Of a DNA stretch of 64,000 nt, positions 42,779 to 52,325 are shown one piece after another. Made by a program: the position numbers and the translations under genes. Below the pieces are notes generated by a model. That model was not told the origin of the DNA. It saw nothing but the letters and a program-made list of their open reading frames with translations, and ran no database searches. The DNA comes from Phycisphaerales bacterium. Lineage in GTDB: Bacteria; Planctomycetota; Phycisphaerae; Phycisphaerales; UBA1924. Each line of letters begins with the position of its first letter. The stretch's first letter is position 1. The stretch spans positions 17,680 through 81,679 of the forward strand of contig JALHOJ010000002.1 in the NCBI GenBank assembly GCA_022843045.1, read 5' to 3'.

Positions 42779-44185
42779 TCAAGCCCGCTTGGGCGACATC
42801 GCGCGAGCCATGATGAACAGCGCCGTGAGCAACGCAAGCATCGCAGCGCCGTTGGCCTGGTGGGCGGTGCGAAGCAGAGCCTGTGCCTCGTTGGCGGCTT
42901 GAACACCGCCCCGGGCGAAGAAGAAAGTGGCCCAGCCCAGCACAAACTGCAGGCCCACGACCACGACCAGCGCGATGCCGATGCCTCGCAGCGTGGGCAG
43001 CAGCGACGCGCCGCGCACCGCGGTCTGTTCGTTCTCGCCCTTCATGCCCGCCGCGACGAAGCCCGCCATGAGGCCGAAGGTCGCGACAATCAGAGCGAAC
43101 GCGGCGTGCATCCACAGCACGTGCTCGTGCCGCAGGTGGCGGTACAGCGCCCCCAGCACGAGTTGCAGGATCGTCGTGTGCAGCGCGGCCGTCGCGAGAA
43201 AGCGAAGCTTGCGTGCGTGCTCGTGCGGTGTCGCGTCGAGCATCGCCTTTGTCGTGCGATACGCGGGGATCAGCAGCACCGCGACGGTGACCGTGAGCGC
43301 GAACGCAAGTTGCCCCTTGATCCCGTGCAGCATCGAGAGCCAGCGATTGTCCTCCGCCGCGATCGCGCTGCCCTGGAGGACGCGCAGGCCCCCCAGCACA
43401 CCTTGCAGCACGATGAAGGCGAACAGGCCGATCACCCACGGACGCAGATCGCGATGCTCGCGCGAGCGGAGCGTCCAGATCATGAGCACCAGCGTGGTGA
43501 GGCCCACCAGCGTGCCGAAGAGACGATGACTGTGTTCAAAGAAGATGTCCGCCGGCACGCGCGGGCCCAGCGGATAGAGGAACATGTTGCTCCCGAACGT
43601 GTTGGGCCAGTCTGGCACAGCCATGCCCGAGTTCGTGCTCGTCACCAGTCCGCCGATGAACACCAGCGGGGCGACCGCACAAGTCGCGACGATTGCAAAC
43701 GCGGGCAAACCCATCGCCCGGCTTCGCACGCCAGCAATCAATCCGCCAATCACCCCGGCGATCCCACCGAGCACCCCGCCCAGGCCGATGAACCCCGCCG
43801 CCATCAGCGCCGCATTCGGACGCACGCTGGTGGCGTCCATCGCAGTGGGGCTTGCCGTTTCAGTGAGTTTGCTCCCCAGGATGAGCAGGCCAACCACTGC
43901 CGCGATCGCGCCCGAGCCCGCGCCGACGACCATGCCGCGTGCCTTGCCCGCCCGCCACCCGGCCCACCCCAACGCCAAGGCCCAGCACCCCAGTGTGATT
44001 GGCTTGGCCACCTGTTCGGACAGCGACAGCCAAGGCAGGTGCGTCACAAACCACGACGACCAAAGGACCAAGGTGCTCGCAAAGCCGCCGGTGAGGATCA
44101 TCGCGGGGCGCGAATCAACGCGGGACGTCGCCCGCGAGTGACCAATGAGACCGTCCGCGACAGGGGAGGTGGAGAGGGTGCCCAT
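42779..44185 (-). CDS. ctaA: Heme A synthase (COX15/CtaA family)
   Basis: Oxidises the C8 methyl of heme O to make heme A for the cytochrome oxidase encoded divergently. 468 residues, longer than usual because of an added N-terminal half-module with about four membrane segments. The catalytic core has two four-helix repeats with the paired histidines EHSHRLFG and LHGIKGQ, then WMHAAFA and RTAHQANGA. A CtaB (heme O synthase) gene is not in the window. The start lies 25 bases from the Fur-like palindrome at 44211-44229, so iron or heme control is plausible. Confidence 0.93.
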   Translation of the reverse strand: MGTLSTSPVADGLIGHSRATSRVDSRPAMILTGGFASTLVLWSSWFVTHLPWLSLSEQVAKPITLGCWALALGWAGWRAGKARGMVVGAGSGAIAAVVGLLILGSKLTETASPTAMDATSVRPNAALMAAGFIGLGGVLGGIAGVIGGLIAGVRSRAMGLPAFAIVATCAVAPLVFIGGLVTSTNSGMAVPDWPNTFGSNMFLYPLGPRVPADIFFEHSHRLFGTLVGLTTLVLMIWTLRSREHRDLRPWVIGLFAFIVLQGVLGGLRVLQGSAIAAEDNRWLSMLHGIKGQLAFALTVTVAVLLIPAYRTTKAMLDATPHEHARKLRFLATAALHTTILQLVLGALYRHLRHEHVLWMHAAFALIVATFGLMAGFVAAGMKGENEQTAVRGASLLPTLRGIGIALVVVVGLQFVLGWATFFFARGGVQAANEAQALLRTAHQANGAAMLALLTALFIMARAMSPKRA

Positions 44186-44210
44186 GGAGAGAAATTCCGG
44201 CCAAACAGGA

Positions 44211-44229
44211 ATTGAGACACAGTCTCAAT
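44211..44229. promoter_or_regulatory. Fur-like operator palindrome between ctaA and actA
   Basis: Perfect inverted repeat ATTGAGAC-ACA-GTCTCAAT. The inner 15 bases, TGAGACA-C-AGTCTCA, fit the 7-1-7 layout of Fur-family boxes. It sits in the divergent region, 26 bases before ctaA and 76 bases before the actA -35. The regulator assignment is inference. Confidence 0.65.
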
Positions 44230-44286
44230 TACGGTAAGGCGAGAGGACCTTGCCGCAGGATGGTACGCACAAAGAATTTTTCTGGT

Positions 44287-44316
44287 TTGACAGCAAAGTT
44301 CCGAAAAACTTGCTAT
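44287..44316 (+). promoter_or_regulatory. Candidate promoter of the actABCDEF operon
   Basis: Perfect -35 TTGACA at 44287-44292. The -10 is TGCTAT at 44311-44316 (18-base spacer) or TATCCT at 44314-44319 (21 bases). The implied leader is about 150 nt. Confidence 0.5.
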
Positions 44317-44475
44317 CCTGTGTTTAGCAAACCCCGCGAATGTCGGGATTTGGGTATTTCACTGGCCCCAGGCTTCACCGAGACAGGCAATTCGCTCGTG
44401 ATCTGCTCGGTAGTTTGGGGCACACTCGACTCTTCCTTTCCCAGTAGAAACTGGGCTTCGCAGGAGATTCGGCTC

Positions 44476-45177
44476 GTGTCAGTGCTGTTTCCAAAGTGGA
44501 CCAACGTGCTTCCGACCGTCTTCGCCGTCGGCGCCCTGGGTGGCGCGGTCGCGGCGATCGGTGGCTTTTGGTATTACGCGACTCCCAAGTTCTGGCGCGT
44601 GGGCTACATGCCGACGCAGCCGGGCGGCGGGTTCAACCACCAACTGCACGTGGGCAAACTGGGCATGGACTGCCGGTATTGCCATACGAAGGTGGAAAAG
44701 AGCTACGAGGCCAACATCCCCAACGTGTCCACGTGCTACGGCTGCCACAGCGACGGCAAGCTGAGCAAGCTCACCGAAGACCCGGTCCACAAGGAAAAGA
44801 CCGAGTTCATCCGCACGGCCTACGCCCAGGACGCCAGCATTCCGTGGCGCCGCGTACACAAGGTGCCGGACTACGTGCACAACTTCCCGCACCATGTGCA
44901 CATCAACGCCGGCATCAGCTGCTACAGCTGCCACGGCCGCATCGACACGATGCCCGTTGTCTTCCACGCCGAGAGCCTGAGCATGAGTTGGTGCCTGGAC
45001 TGCCACCGTGCTCCTGAGGACAAGGTGATTCCCAAGGACAAGATCACCAACCTCGCGTGGGTGCAGAATGAACTGAAGGAACGCAAGGCCGGCAAGGCCA
45101 TGAGCGTCGAGGCCCAGCAGGTGCTCGACGCGTTGCAGAAGGCTCCGCCCGAAAACTGCGGAGCGTGTCACTACTAG
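44476..45177 (+). CDS. actA: Alternative complex III subunit A, pentaheme cytochrome c
   Basis: Periplasmic electron acceptor of the quinol:cytochrome/oxidase complex. 233 residues from the GTG at 44476, chosen because AGGAG at 44462-44466 lies nine bases upstream. One N-terminal membrane anchor (about 10-33) is followed by five CXXCH heme sites: CRYCH (66-70), CYGCH (87-91), CYSCH, CLDCH and CGACH, the last at the very C-terminus. The count matches pentaheme ActA. It is the first gene of the operon. A long imperfect inverted repeat separates it from actB. Confidence 0.96.
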   Translation: MSVLFPKWTNVLPTVFAVGALGGAVAAIGGFWYYATPKFWRVGYMPTQPGGGFNHQLHVGKLGMDCRYCHTKVEKSYEANIPNVSTCYGCHSDGKLSKLTEDPVHKEKTEFIRTAYAQDASIPWRRVHKVPDYVHNFPHHVHINAGISCYSCHGRIDTMPVVFHAESLSMSWCLDCHRAPEDKVIPKDKITNLAWVQNELKERKAGKAMSVEAQQVLDALQKAPPENCGACHY

Positions 45178-45178
45178 A

Positions 45179-45293
45179 AGGCATTGGGGATTGGGCATTG
45201 GGCACTTGGGAAGGCCTGATGTCGTGAGTCCTCGTGCCAACTACGGAATTCTGCGTGTCTTTCCCAATGCCCGATGCCCCATCCCTGATGCCT
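45179..45293. repeat. Imperfect long inverted repeat in the actA-actB gap
   Basis: Arms of about 35 bases at 45179-45212 and 45260-45293, built from GGGCATTGGG-like and CCCAATGCCC-like words. By eye they pair at roughly four fifths of positions around a 47-base loop. The 3' arm ends four bases before the actB start. Confidence 0.75.
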
Positions 45294-45296
45294 CCT

Positions 45297-48200
45297 ATGT
45301 CACACGATCAATGCCCCACAACCGTGAAGGGTGAGAAGCAGCAGCCCAGCAAGGCGCACTTGGCGGCGACGCCCCGTCGCCTGCAGCGCGTGAACGGGCA
45401 AGTTGCCTGGCGCAGCATGGAAGACATGCTCGACGCGCCCGAGTTCCGCGAGCATCTGGAGCGAGAGTTCCCCGCCGCGATGTCCGAACTCGTGATGCGC
45501 GAGCGGGTGGACCTGCAGCAGGCCGCGCTCGAAGAGGCAGCGGTCGCGACCGGCGTTGCGGTTGCCGATCCCGCGGCCAAGTCTGTGACAGGTCGCAAGC
45601 AGGCAGGCGGCGATTCGCGCCGCGAGTTCCTCAAGCTCATGGGTGCCAGCATGGCCCTCGCGGGCGTCGCGGCGACCGTGCCCGGCTGCCGTCGGCCCGA
45701 TCACAAGATCTACACGTACAGCAAGCAGGTGCCCGAGGAAGTGATTCCCGGCAAGCCGCTGTTCTACGTGACGGCGATGCCCCGCTGGGACGGCGGCGCG
45801 GAAGGCCTGCTGGTCGAAACGCACGAAGGCCGCCCGACCAAGATCGAAGGCAACCCGCTGCACCCGATGAACCAAGGCAAGTCCACGTCGTGGAGCCTGG
45901 GCAGCATCATGTGCCTGTACGATCCGGACCGGCTCAAGGCGTGCGAGTATGAGAATCCGGCGCGTGGGCGCGTGCCCGCCAACTGGGCCGACTTCCGCAT
46001 CTGGAGCGACGGGCACTTCAAGCAGTACGACGCCAATCAGGGCGACGGCCTCGCGTTCCTGGTTGAAAAGAACACCAGCCCCACGCGTGCCGCGTTGCGT
46101 GACAAGATCCTCAAGAAGTACCCGAAGGCCAAGTGGTACGCGTACAGCCCCAGCGAAGCGATGGGCGAGGTCGAAGGCACCAAGGCTGCCTTCGGCAGCC
46201 CGATGCGCACGGTGCTGAACCTCAAGAAGGAACAGACCAACGTCATCGTCTCGCTCGATCGCGACTTCGTGCAGTACGAAGCCTGCGAACTGCCCAACGC
46301 TCGCCAGTTTGCCTCAACCCGCAGCCTGCTCGACAGCAAGTCGACCATGAGCCGCCTGTACGTCGTCGAGAGCAGCATGACCTCGACGGGTTCGCAGGCC
46401 GACCATCGCATGCGCCTCTCGCCGGCCCGCGTCAGCGTCTTCGCGGCGTTGCTCGCCCAGCGACTGATGCGCAGTCTGACGGGCGACGGCCTCGCCGACA
46501 TCAAGAGCGCGGTGGACGCGCTCGCCGGCACGGCTCCTGCTGGCGAAGACATCGACACGGTCTTCCTCGATGAGTGCGCCAAGGACCTGCTCGATCCGAC
46601 CAATCGCGGCAAGAGCGTGATCGTCGCTGGGGCGAGCCAGCCCGCGGCGGTGCACGCTTTGGTCGCGGCCCTCAACTCGGCCCTCGAGAACAACGGCAAG
46701 AGCGTGAGCTACCTGCCCATCGATGCGGAGAACGCAAGCAACAGCCTCGCGAACATCCGCGATCTCGCGGCCCTGATGAACGAGGGCAAGGTCTCGACCC
46801 TGTTCTGCATCGGTACCAACCCCGCGTACGACGCGCCGGGTGATGTGAACTTCATCGAAGGCTGGAAGAAGGTCGGCTCAACTGTCACGTGGAGCGTGGG
46901 CAGCAGCGAGACCTCCGCGGCAAGCACCTGGTCGCTCAACGGGGCCCACTATCTCGAAGCCTGGGGCGATGTGCGCAGCGTCGATGGCACGCTCAGTCCC
47001 ATCCAGCCGATGATCGCGCCACTTTACGCCCCCGCGATGAGCGAAATCGAGTTGCTCGCGCTCGTCGAGGCCAAGGACAAGCAAGCCAAGATCGACGGAT
47101 ACGACATTGTCCGCGACACGTGGAAGGCCAACGCCGCTGCGTGGCTGGGAAGCGGCGACTTCGAGCTCAAGTGGCGCCGCAGCCTGCACAATGGCGTCGT
47201 CGAGAACACCGCGTTCAAGACCGAAACCGGCAAGCTCGCCGGCAAGGCCATCGCGGACGCGATTGGCGCGATGAAGCTCGCCGGCGCGCCCACCAAGGAC
47301 AGCCTCGACGTCGTCTTCTCCGTCGGCCACGTCGCCGATGGTCGCTTCGCCAACGTCGGTTGGCTCCAGGAACTGCCCCAGCCCGGCACGCGCGTGGTGT
47401 GGGACAACCCAATCGTCCTCTCGCCCAAGACGGCGGTGGACCTTGGCCTCTCGCCCCAGGGCTTTGAAATGGGCGACGGCGCGAAGGACACCAATCCCGT
47501 CAACGCGATGTACACCAAGGAAAAGTACCCGACCGCGATCGTCGCGGAGTTCAAGGTCAATGGCCAGAGCGTCAAGGCCCCCGTCTGGATCTGCCCGGGC
47601 ACGCCCGACAACACCTGCGTGGTGATGCTGGGCTACGGCCGGACCAACGTCGGCGTCGTGGGTGACGAAGTGGGCGTCAACTTCTACGGCGTGCGCACCG
47701 CCAAGGACTCGCTCGCTATGGGCAACCGCGCCGCTCGCGGCGCGACGCTCAGCAAGACCAGTGACACGCACCACATCTGCTCGACCCAGAACCACTGGAC
47801 GCTGGACGGCAAGGACAGCATCATCCGCGCCGTCGACCTCGCCGCATGGCAGAAGCATGGCGACGAAGTCCAGAAGTGGGCCGACTCGTTCTACAACAAC
47901 AAGTGGAACCAGGATGTGCCAGGCCTCAACTTCGCCGAGCGCCTGGGCGAACTCTCGCACACGCCGCCCAACCTCAGCATCTACGAGAACCCCTTCAACA
48001 AGGCCAAGGGCGAGCCCGATCCCAAGAACCTGACGCCCGGCGATCCCAACGGCCCGCGCTATCAGCGCAACCAGCCGCCCGCGTTCACCGAGCGTCCGCA
48101 GTGGGGGATGACCATCGACCAGCAGACCTGCACGGGCTGCGGCGCGTGCACCATCGCCTGCCAGAGCGAGAACAACATCCCGGTCGTCGGCAAGAAGGAA

Positions 48201-49163
48201 ACCAGCAAGGGCCGCGAGATGGCCTGGATTCGCGTGGACCGCTACTTCACCGGCAGCGACTTCAACGATCCCAGTGCGATCCACCACCAGCCCGTGGCGT
48301 GCGTGCACTGCGAGAACGCCCCGTGCGAAGTCGTCTGCCCCGTCTCCGCGACCGTGCACGGCCCCGAGGGCCTCAACTACATGACCTACAACCGCTGCAT
48401 TGGCACGCGGTACTGCGCCAACAACTGTCCGTACAAGGTGCGCCGGTACAACTGGTTTGACTACGGCGTCACCAAGTTCAACGGCGGCTACGCCTTCGAC
48501 GAAGTGATCGACCCCATCGGCAAGCACATCCCAGGCCAGGAAGGCATCACGGGCAGCCAGAAGCACAACTCCATCAACCCCAACCTGATCCCGCCCCGCC
48601 TGCGAGCCAAGCTCGACGAGATCAGCAAGATGAAGATGAATCCCGACGTCACGGTGCGCAGCCGCGGCGTCATGGAAAAGTGCACGTACTGCATCCAGCG
48701 CATCAACCAGGCCAAGATCGAGTGCAAGCTCGCCGACATCAAGGACGGCGAAGGCAACTACGTGGTGCCCGACGGGTTCTTCCAGGTCGCGTGCCAGCAG
48801 GCCTGCCCCAGCAACGCCATCATCTTCGGCGACATCCTGGACAAGCAGAGCAAGGTGCACACGAGCCGCGCGAACGCCCGCAGCTACGCCCTGCTTGGCT
48901 ATCTCAACACCCGCCCGCGCACGAGCCACATGCTCCGCGTGATGAACCCCAATCCTGAGATTCTGAAGGTTCGCGATCCCGAACGCTTCAAGCACATGGA
49001 CAGCCCCTTCCACGGCGCCCCCCATCCTGCCGATCACGGCGGCGAAGGCGCTGATCACGGGGGCGAAGGCAAGACCCACTCGTTCTTTGACAACCGCAAG
49101 AAGCGTGAGGATCGCGGCTACGCGATGAGCCTCCGCGTGATTGGTGGAGGCATCCAGGCATGA
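45297..49163 (+). CDS. actB: Alternative complex III subunit B (MopB-like plus Fe-S fusion)
   Basis: 1,288 residues from the ATG at 45297 (an upstream in-frame ATG at 45234 would add 21 residues encoded by the inverted repeat). The N-terminal [13 protein letters not shown] motif and the internal twin-arginine [17 protein letters not shown] (about 108-124) are typical of ActB. A molybdopterin-oxidoreductase-like domain without visible cofactor ligands spans about 140-900. The ferredoxin part from about 940 has [35 protein letters not shown] and CTYCIQ with CQQAC, giving three [4Fe-4S] and one [3Fe-4S] clusters as expected. It passes quinol electrons to ActA/ActE. It overlaps actC by 4 bases. 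Confidence 0.96.
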   Translation: MSHDQCPTTVKGEKQQPSKAHLAATPRRLQRVNGQVAWRSMEDMLDAPEFREHLEREFPAAMSELVMRERVDLQQAALEEAAVATGVAVADPAAKSVTGRKQAGGDSRREFLKLMGASMALAGVAATVPGCRRPDHKIYTYSKQVPEEVIPGKPLFYVTAMPRWDGGAEGLLVETHEGRPTKIEGNPLHPMNQGKSTSWSLGSIMCLYDPDRLKACEYENPARGRVPANWADFRIWSDGHFKQYDANQGDGLAFLVEKNTSPTRAALRDKILKKYPKAKWYAYSPSEAMGEVEGTKAAFGSPMRTVLNLKKEQTNVIVSLDRDFVQYEACELPNARQFASTRSLLDSKSTMSRLYVVESSMTSTGSQADHRMRLSPARVSVFAALLAQRLMRSLTGDGLADIKSAVDALAGTAPAGEDIDTVFLDECAKDLLDPTNRGKSVIVAGASQPAAVHALVAALNSALENNGKSVSYLPIDAENASNSLANIRDLAALMNEGKVSTLFCIGTNPAYDAPGDVNFIEGWKKVGSTVTWSVGSSETSAASTWSLNGAHYLEAWGDVRSVDGTLSPIQPMIAPLYAPAMSEIELLALVEAKDKQAKIDGYDIVRDTWKANAAAWLGSGDFELKWRRSLHNGVVENTAFKTETGKLAGKAIADAIGAMKLAGAPTKDSLDVVFSVGHVADGRFANVGWLQELPQPGTRVVWDNPIVLSPKTAVDLGLSPQGFEMGDGAKDTNPVNAMYTKEKYPTAIVAEFKVNGQSVKAPVWICPGTPDNTCVVMLGYGRTNVGVVGDEVGVNFYGVRTAKDSLAMGNRAARGATLSKTSDTHHICSTQNHWTLDGKDSIIRAVDLAAWQKHGDEVQKWADSFYNNKWNQDVPGLNFAERLGELSHTPPNLSIYENPFNKAKGEPDPKNLTPGDPNGPRYQRNQPPAFTERPQWGMTIDQQTCTGCGACTIACQSENNIPVVGKKETSKGREMAWIRVDRYFTGSDFNDPSAIHHQPVACVHCENAPCEVVCPVSATVHGPEGLNYMTYNRCIGTRYCANNCPYKVRRYNWFDYGVTKFNGGYAFDEVIDPIGKHIPGQEGITGSQKHNSINPNLIPPRLRAKLDEISKMKMNPDVTVRSRGVMEKCTYCIQRINQAKIECKLADIKDGEGNYVVPDGFFQVACQQACPSNAIIFGDILDKQSKVHTSRANARSYALLGYLNTRPRTSHMLRVMNPNPEILKVRDPERFKHMDSPFHGAPHPADHGGEGADHGGEGKTHSFFDNRKKREDRGYAMSLRVIGGGIQA

Positions 49164-50728
49164 CATCGATCCACCCTGACCAAGTGACCGCCGAGCGGCT
49201 CGCGGGGCTTTCCCGCGGCGCGACGCCGCCTCCCGTGCTCGATCCGCGCACGGGCGATGGCACGCTGATTGACACCCCAGGCGTCCGCGCCCCGCTGGTG
49301 CTCAACAACCGCGGCTTTGGCGAGATCACCGACATCGTCTGCGGCTACGTCGAGAACAAGCCGCCGCGCTGGTGGCTCCCCGCGTTCCTCGCCGCGTTTG
49401 GCCTGGCCCAATTGGGCGGCATCCTGATCCTGTACCTCGTGATCACGGGCATCGGGACATGGGGCCTCACCAACCAGGTCGACTGGGCCTGGGACATCAC
49501 CAACTTCGTGTTCTGGATCGGTATCGGCCACGCCGGCACGCTGATCAGCGCGATCCTGTGCCTGCTCAAGCAGAAGTGGCGCACGGCGGTGAACCGTGCC
49601 GCCGAAGCGATGACGATCTTCGCCGTCATCTGTGCCGCGACCTTCCCGGGCATCCACATCGGTCGCCAGTGGATGGCCTGGTTCCTCCCGCCCATTCCCA
49701 ACGCGAACGCGATCTGGCCCAACTTCAAGAGCCCGCTGCTGTGGGACGTGTTCGCCGTCAGCACCTACGGCACGGTGTCGGCCCTCTTCTGGTTCATGGG
49801 CATGGTCCCCGACTTCGCGACCCTGCGCGACCGGGCGGACCGTCGCCTGCGCCGCAGCGCGGAAGGGCCCATCCTGCTGCCCTTCGTGCCGATTCGCACC
49901 GACAAGATTCGCGCGTTCGTCTACGGCTTCCTGGCCTTGGGCTGGCGCATGAGCAGCCGCCACTGGCACCGCTACGAAGCGGCGTACCTGATCCTCGCGG
50001 GGATTTCAACGCCCCTCGTGCTCAGCGTGCACTCGATCGTGTCGTTTGACTTCGCCACATCGATCCTCCCCGGCTGGCACACGACCATCTTCCCGCCCTA
50101 CTTCGTCGCAGGCGCGATCTTCGGCGGCTTCGCCATGGTGTTGCTGCTCTTGATCCCCTTCCGCGAGCTGTACGCGAACATGAAGGACCTGATCACGCTC
50201 CGCCACATCGAGAACATGGCGAAGATCCTGCTCACCACCGGCATGATGGTCGGCTTCGCGTACTCGATGGAGTTCTTCATCGCCTGGTACGGCGGCAACA
50301 AGTTCGAGCTCTACGCTTTCCAGAACCGCGCCTTCGGGCCCTACTGGTGGGCCTACTGGACGATGATCTCCTGCAACGTCATCAGCCCGCAACTGTTCTG
50401 GAGCAAGAAGCTGCGGACCAACGTCGTGGTGGTCTGGATCGTCGCGCTCTTCGTCACCATCGGCATGTGGTTCGAGCGCTTCGTGATCATCGTCACGAGC
50501 CTGCACCGCGCGTTCCTTCCGGGCGAGTACCACATGTTCCACCCGACCCTGGTGGACATCGGCATCTTCGCTGGCTCCTTCGGCGTCTTCCTGACCCTCT
50601 ACCTGCTCTTCATGCGGTTCCTGCCCGCCTTCCCCATCGCCGAAATCAAGGCCGTCCTGCCCCAGGCAAGCCCGCACTCGCACGGGGACCACGGCCACGA
50701 CCACAGTGGTCACGATCACAAGCACTAA
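49160..50728 (+). CDS. actC: Alternative complex III subunit C (NrfD-like quinol-binding protein)
   Basis: Integral membrane quinol-oxidising subunit of the NrfD/PsrC family. 522 residues with about ten membrane segments, including [19 protein letters not shown] and [25 protein letters not shown] and GRQWMAW are in the region that lines the quinone site. The C-terminal tail is histidine-rich ([17 protein letters not shown]) and may bind metal. The start overlaps the stop of actB by 4 bases. Confidence 0.96.
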   Translation: MTSIHPDQVTAERLAGLSRGATPPPVLDPRTGDGTLIDTPGVRAPLVLNNRGFGEITDIVCGYVENKPPRWWLPAFLAAFGLAQLGGILILYLVITGIGTWGLTNQVDWAWDITNFVFWIGIGHAGTLISAILCLLKQKWRTAVNRAAEAMTIFAVICAATFPGIHIGRQWMAWFLPPIPNANAIWPNFKSPLLWDVFAVSTYGTVSALFWFMGMVPDFATLRDRADRRLRRSAEGPILLPFVPIRTDKIRAFVYGFLALGWRMSSRHWHRYEAAYLILAGISTPLVLSVHSIVSFDFATSILPGWHTTIFPPYFVAGAIFGGFAMVLLLLIPFRELYANMKDLITLRHIENMAKILLTTGMMVGFAYSMEFFIAWYGGNKFELYAFQNRAFGPYWWAYWTMISCNVISPQLFWSKKLRTNVVVVWIVALFVTIGMWFERFVIIVTSLHRAFLPGEYHMFHPTLVDIGIFAGSFGVFLTLYLLFMRFLPAFPIAEIKAVLPQASPHSHGDHGHDHSGHDHKH

Positions 50729-50782
50729 CGCCCCGAAGTCTTTCAATCGCCCGTTCTACCCCTCGCTACCACCCACCAACAT

Positions 50783-50814
50783 CTTCGCTTTTCGTTTTTT
50801 CGTTTTTCGCTTTG
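50783..50814 (+). repeat. TTTCGC-type pyrimidine leader before actD
   Basis: T-rich run built from TTTTCG and TTTTTCGC words ending eight bases before the actD ATG. Similar runs precede sdhC and the long CNNM gene. No Shine-Dalgarno site is present here. Confidence 0.6.
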
Positions 50815-50822
50815 AGGTTCCT

Positions 50823-51395
50823 ATGGCAAAGGTCTACGTCACCGAAAACAACGACCGCATCCACGGCATCATGGCCGAGTTTGCCGGTCCCGCAGATCTC
50901 TACCACGCCTGCGAGAAGGTCCGCGACGCGGGCTACTCCAAGTGGGACTCCTTCACGCCCTTCCCGATCCACGGCATGGAAGAGGCCATGGGCATCAAGC
51001 GCACCATCCTCCCCGTGATCGTCGCGGTAGTCGGCTTCACGGGCGTGGGCCTGGGATACCTGCTGCAGTGGTGGGTCTCCAACAGCGGGTACCAGTTCGT
51101 CACCCAAGGCAAGCCCTACGGCGGACTGGTGAACGGCGGTTGGCAGGTCTTCGTGCCCATCACCTTCGAAATCGGCATTCTCTTCAGCGCCTTCGCCAGC
51201 ATCATCGGCATGCTCGCCCTCAATGGCCTGCCCCGCTGGAACCACCCGCTCTTCAAAAAGGAACGCTTCCTCGCCAGCAGCGACGACAAGTTCTTCATCT
51301 CAATCGAAGCGGGCGACGCCAAGTTTGATCCCGACGCGACCCGAGCCCTGCTCGAGAAGGCCGGCGCCACCAGCATCGAACTCGTCGAGGAATAA
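50823..51395 (+). CDS. actD: Alternative complex III subunit D (DUF3341)
   Basis: 190 residues from the ATG at 50823. The cytoplasmic N-terminus has FAGPADLYHACEKVRDAGY and SFTPFPIHGM, the DUF3341 signature. Two membrane segments follow (about 60-82 and 103-125), then a soluble C-terminus with FKKERFLASSDDKFFISIE. It anchors and stabilises the complex beside ActC. Hairpin family A lies 14 bases past the stop. Confidence 0.95.
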   Translation: MAKVYVTENNDRIHGIMAEFAGPADLYHACEKVRDAGYSKWDSFTPFPIHGMEEAMGIKRTILPVIVAVVGFTGVGLGYLLQWWVSNSGYQFVTQGKPYGGLVNGGWQVFVPITFEIGILFSAFASIIGMLALNGLPRWNHPLFKKERFLASSDDKFFISIEAGDAKFDPDATRALLEKAGATSIELVEE

Positions 51396-51409
51396 GCCCA
51401 CTCACACGC

Positions 51410-51431
51410 AGCCCGACCGTCAGGAAGGGCT
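51410..51431 (+). repeat. Dispersed hairpin family A copy (actD-actE gap)
   Basis: Stem AGCCC/GGGCT with the 12-base loop GACCGTCAGGAA. The stem is identical to the copy after coxA (58514-58535). Confidence 0.75.
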
Positions 51432-51506
51432 TGGATCGATCAAGACCGCAGCCCAGACAGAATTGCCCAACGCAGCAATCCACACGCAGCAATCAACGGT
51501 GCCCGA

Positions 51507-52325
51507 ATGACCATGACCCACAACAACCCACAACTCGCGAAGCTGACGCTCTTGGGCGTCGGCCTCGCGCTGGGCCTCGCGACTCTCGCGGGCTGCCGGG
51601 GCGAGCGTGAAGACGCTCCGCCGCGTCAGTTCTTCCCCGACCTTGACGACGCCCCCAAGTGGAAGCCACAAGACCACAGCGAGTTCTTCGCCGACGGCCG
51701 CACGATGCGCCTGCCACCCACCGGCACCGTGCCTTTCGGCACACAAGGCTTCCGTAGCGAAGAGCCCTGGGCCAAGAAGTTTGACAAGCAGGCCGACGAC
51801 CTGCTCAAGGCCGATCCCGCGTTCTACCAGGGCAAGGCCGCCGACGGCACCTACCTCGCCAAGGCCCCCATCGCCTTCACCAAGGAAGACCTGCTGCGAG
51901 GCCAGGAACGCTTCAACATCTACTGCGCCGCCTGCCACAACTACAACGGCGACGGCCAAGGCACCGTCGGCGTGATGTGGTCCTACCCCGTCCCCAACTT
52001 CCACGACGACATCTACGTCGATCCCAAGAACGAGAAGAGCCGCGACGGCTATCTCTTCCACATTGCCCGCGATGGCGTCTGGTCCCCCGACGGCGCACAG
52101 AACAAGATGCCCGCCTATGCCCACGCCATCGGCTACGACGATGCATGGCGCATCATCGCGTACATCCGCGTCCTCCAATCCACGCGCCGCGGCACGCTCG
52201 AAGACGTGCCCGCCGACAAGCGCGACGAAATGAAGAAGCTGATGGACCAGAAAGCCGCCGCTTCGGCCGCTGCTGCTCCTGCAGCCACTCCTGCCCCCGC
52301 CCCCGCCACTGGAGGTGCCAAGTGA
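51507..52325 (+). CDS. actE: Alternative complex III subunit E, monoheme cytochrome c lipoprotein
   Basis: 272 residues. The signal sequence ends in the lipobox LAGC, so the protein is lipid-anchored. A single heme site is CAACH, with a distal methionine likely in NKMPAYAHAIG. An Ala/Pro-rich tail ends the protein. ActE is the presumed exit for electrons to the caa3 oxidase. The stop overlaps the GTG of actF (GTGA). Confidence 0.94.
   Translation: MTMTHNNPQLAKLTLLGVGLALGLATLAGCRGEREDAPPRQFFPDLDDAPKWKPQDHSEFFADGRTMRLPPTGTVPFGTQGFRSEEPWAKKFDKQADDLLKADPAFYQGKAADGTYLAKAPIAFTKEDLLRGQERFNIYCAACHNYNGDGQGTVGVMWSYPVPNFHDDIYVDPKNEKSRDGYLFHIARDGVWSPDGAQNKMPAYAHAIGYDDAWRIIAYIRVLQSTRRGTLEDVPADKRDEMKKLMDQKAAASAAAAPAATPAPAPATGGAK

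Noticed and set aside
46878..49166. Open frame of 762 codons opposite actB
   Set aside because: Overlaps a gene with four intact Fe-S motifs. The antisense product is low-complexity.
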